Positions 36,491 through 38,523 of a stretch of 38,523 bases of DNA are shown here, piece after piece. The notes below the pieces were generated by a model that searched no databases, had not been told where the DNA came from, and saw only the letters and a list, made by a program, of their open reading frames with translations. The stretch is from Oscillospiraceae bacterium (GTDB taxonomy: Bacteria > Bacillota > Clostridia > Oscillospirales > Oscillospiraceae), in assembly GCA_017429835.1 (NCBI GenBank), contig JAFROD010000052.1:1-38523 (forward strand). The letters are read 5' to 3'. The position numbers were made by a program, and so were the translations under genes. Within the stretch, counting starts at the first letter, position 1. The number at the start of each line of letters is the position of its first letter.

Positions 36491-38523
36491 CTACGCTGCA
36501 AAGGCCCGGTACAGGAAGGTCACAATCTGACCTCTCGTGCAGGTGTTGTCCGGGCTAAAGGTCGTCTTGCTCGTGCCGGCTGTGATGCCCTTCTCAACGG
36601 CCCACAGCACCGCGTCGTAGTAGTAGCCGCCCTTCACGTCGCTGAACGGGTTCGCACTCGAGGTCGGCTTCGGCTGTCCCTCGGTGCGCCACAGGAAGGT
36701 CACGACCTGTGCTCTCGTGCAGCCCGTGTTCGGGCTGAAGGTCGTCTTGCTCGTGCCTGCAGTGATCTCGTTCTCGACCGCCCACAGGACTGCCTTGTAG
36801 TAGTACTCGCCCGCCTTCACGTCGCCGAACGGGTTGTTCGAGGACTTCGGCTCCGGGCAGCCCTTCGCTCTCCAGAGGAAGGTCACGACCTGCGCTCTCG
36901 TGCAGGTGTCGTTCGGGCTGAACGTTGTCGCGCTCGTGCCGGAGGTGACCTGCGGATCGGCGTTGACCGCCCACAGAACGGCGTCATAGTAGAAGTCGCC
37001 TTCCTTGACGTCCTTGAACGGATTGGTCTTGCCGCCCGTGGCAGGGATCTTCTCGGTCTTCGTCGCGCCGCAGCGCGTGCAGGTGAAGGTCTTCACGCCG
37101 TCGGTCGTTTCCGTCGCGGGCGTGGTAACCTTGCCGTCGTCCCAGCCGTGACCGAGCGCGGGAACTTCCTGCTGCGCGACCATATAGTCGCAGCGTGTGC
37201 AGTGCTGACCTTCGGTCAGGCCGGGCTCGGTGCAGGTCGCCGCCTTTGCCGGATCGGTGACAAGGTCGTGGCCGAGCGCGGCAATCGTTTCCGTCCTCGT
37301 CTCGCCGCAGCGTTTGCAGGTGAAGGTCTTGATGCCTGCGGTAGTGCAGGTCGGCGCAGGCGCGGTCACGCCGGCATCCCAGTCATGCCCCAGCGTGGGA
37401 ATCGTTTCTTCGGAAATGACTGCGCCACACTTGTCGCAGATCACTTTGTCATAACCAGGCTCAGTACAGGTCGCGTCCTTATGCTCAGCATGTGTGCTCT
37501 CGTGCTTGCAGGTTTCCTCGCCGGTCGCGGGAATGATCTCGGTCTTTGTCGCGCCGCAGCGGGCGCATGTGAATGTCTTGACACCGTCTGTCGTCGCGGT
37601 TACCGGGGTCGTAATCGCGCCGGCATCCCATGCGTGACCAAGCGTGGGAACCGTCTCCTGCGCGATTTTGTAATCGCAGCGCGTGCAGTGCTCGCCGGCA
37701 GTCAGCCCTGGCTCGGTGCAGGTCGCCGCAACGGCAGGATCGATCACCAGATCGTGACCCAGCGGAGCAATTTCTGCGTAAGTCGTGTAGTCGCAGCGCG
37801 AGCAGGTTTGGTAGGCATTCCAGCCGCCTTCCGTGCAGGTTGGGGCTTTCCCTGTGTGATTTGTCAGGTCATGACCCAGCGCTTCAATGGCGTGCTCGTC
37901 TCCTATTTCGCCGCAATCGGAGCATACGTCGTAGTACCAGCCGTCGTTGACACAGTCTGCCGCAAAGTAGTAATAGGGATCAGAAGAATCTGCCGCCACC
38001 CAGCTATGACCCGTCGCAGGAAGAATATGCTCATTGTATTCATCAACCTCGCCGCAGTAAATGCAAATGTCAAAATACCAGCCGTCATCCTCACAGGATG
38101 GCGTTTGGTAGTATTCCGGGTCAGAAGGATCTGCTGCTGCCCATTGGTGTTCGCTTACGCCATAGTATGTATGAATAAGTGTAGAGTTACCAGTGCCGAT
38201 AACAATGTTCTTCCATTCCGCTTCTGTTCCGGCGTAGGATACCACGGCCAGTTTGGTACAATAAGCAAAAGCGTCATCACCAATACTTGTCACGCTATTG
38301 GGTATTGTAACACTTGTCAGACTTTCGCATTCATAGAACGCTTCGCTTTCAATTGTGGTAATGTTGTCAGAAATGACGATGCTTTTGACGCCAGATCCTC
38401 CGTTATAATTGTTGCAATAGAAGAAAGAACTTGTAATTGTTCCCGTATCATAGGTAATGACCAAGGTCGCGTTGCTGCTCCACGCTGGATACCTGCTCCC
38501 ACAAATGTTTGCACTGTCCGGTA
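36491..38523 (-). CDS. Surface protein with LRR_5, CxxC repeats and three SLH domains (5' end missing)
   Basis: The frame stays open to the window edge, so the signal peptide is outside; about 677 residues are visible. From the N-terminal side there is a BspA-type leucine-rich repeat (VKSIVISDNITTIESEAFYE, SLTSVTIPNSVTSIGDDAFA). About eight repeats of the ATCTEPGL...CTRCDY...LGHDW type follow, each with paired CxxC-like cysteines. The protein ends in three S-layer homology domains (NPFKDVKEGDFYYDAVLWAV and two more), which bind pyruvylated wall polymer. It is a cell-wall-attached adhesin-like protein. The CxxC repeats may bind metal or form disulfides. Confidence 0.92.
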   Translation of the reverse strand, partial: PDSANICGSRYPAWSSNATLVITYDTGTITSSFFYCNNYNGGSGVKSIVISDNITTIESEAFYECESLTSVTIPNSVTSIGDDAFAYCTKLAVVSYAGTEAEWKNIVIGTGNSTLIHTYYGVSEHQWAAADPSDPEYYQTPSCEDDGWYFDICIYCGEVDEYNEHILPATGHSWVAADSSDPYYYFAADCVNDGWYYDVCSDCGEIGDEHAIEALGHDLTNHTGKAPTCTEGGWNAYQTCSRCDYTTYAEIAPLGHDLVIDPAVAATCTEPGLTAGEHCTRCDYKIAQETVPTLGHAWDAGAITTPVTATTDGVKTFTCARCGATKTEIIPATGEETCKHESTHAEHKDATCTEPGYDKVICDKCGAVISEETIPTLGHDWDAGVTAPAPTCTTAGIKTFTCKRCGETRTETIAALGHDLVTDPAKAATCTEPGLTEGQHCTRCDYMVAQQEVPALGHGWDDGKVTTPATETTDGVKTFTCTRCGATKTEKIPATGGKTNPFKDVKEGDFYYDAVLWAVNADPQVTSGTSATTFSPNDTCTRAQVVTFLWRAKGCPEPKSSNNPFGDVKAGEYYYKAVLWAVENEITAGTSKTTFSPNTGCTRAQVVTFLWRTEGQPKPTSSANPFSDVKGGYYYDAVLWAVEKGITAGTSKTTFSPDNTCTRGQIVTFLYRAFAA

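Overview
The window reads as a chromosomal segment of a GC-rich Clostridia member (Bacillota), most likely a gut anaerobe of the Oscillospiraceae/Ruminococcaceae type. The taxonomic call is an inference. It rests on a CIRCE-controlled clpB, Gram-positive Shine-Dalgarno and sigma-A promoter signals, a preQ1-I-like leader before queF, GPH-type sugar transport, and an SLH surface protein, all in GC-rich Bacillota-type coding sequence.

Layout. (1) 1-3046: end of a small unknown gene, then clpB with a textbook promoter and a perfect CIRCE operator. (2) 3047-4500: a graveyard of mobile DNA. It holds one copy of a dispersed repeat, the C-terminal tail of a serine recombinase, a chain of hairpins with tRNA-3'-end-like sequence, and the last part of a tyrosine integrase. 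(3) 4542-6297: a TPR protein and a DUF4037-type protein, followed by a MITE-like repeat. (4) 6497-7537: a small divergent module (XRE repressor opposite a ~50-residue protein), present twice in tandem with a remnant of a further repressor. (5) 7569-9333: queF with its riboswitch leader, then a two-gene unit with a membrane-anchored Thr/Glu-rich protein. (6) 9481-17473: a tightly overlapped alpha-galactoside operon on the minus strand (GT-B-like unknown, GPH symporter, GH36 alpha-galactosidase, galK, galT). (7) 17725-18306: a PH-domain membrane protein. (8) 18675-28438: the most striking block, a plus-strand operon. It encodes two paralogous membrane proteins with pore, RCK/Rossmann and RyR domains (one with an intact TVGYGD filter, one with a degenerate filter). 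These are followed by a TIR protein with one membrane span and about 13 ectodomain repeats, an M4 (thermolysin-type) lipoprotein and a small membrane protein. (9) 28502-35709: accessory DNA. It includes an IS110 element with a bridge-RNA candidate, a frameshifted DUF4236 gene, an ImmR/ImmA-like pair, a holin/amidase lysis pair, an AT-rich Abi_2 HEPN gene with its own small RNA candidate, and an XRE/serine recombinase pair. (10) 35710-36490: repeat-rich spacer with the second copy of the dispersed repeat. (11) 36491-end: a large SLH-anchored surface protein whose 5' end lies outside the window.

How the parts may work together. The alpha-galactoside operon imports melibiose/raffinose-type sugars and converts them to galactose-1-phosphate and on to UDP-galactose. 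It has no local regulator. In the TIR/RyR operon, positive-inside topology puts the TIR domain in the cytoplasm and the repeats outside. The RyR domains sit on the cytoplasmic side of a channel. The simplest reading is an outside-in signalling or defence device: ectodomain event, then a TIR-made nucleotide, then RyR/RCK gating of an ion channel. That mechanism is inference. The domain content and the gene overlaps are visible in the sequence.
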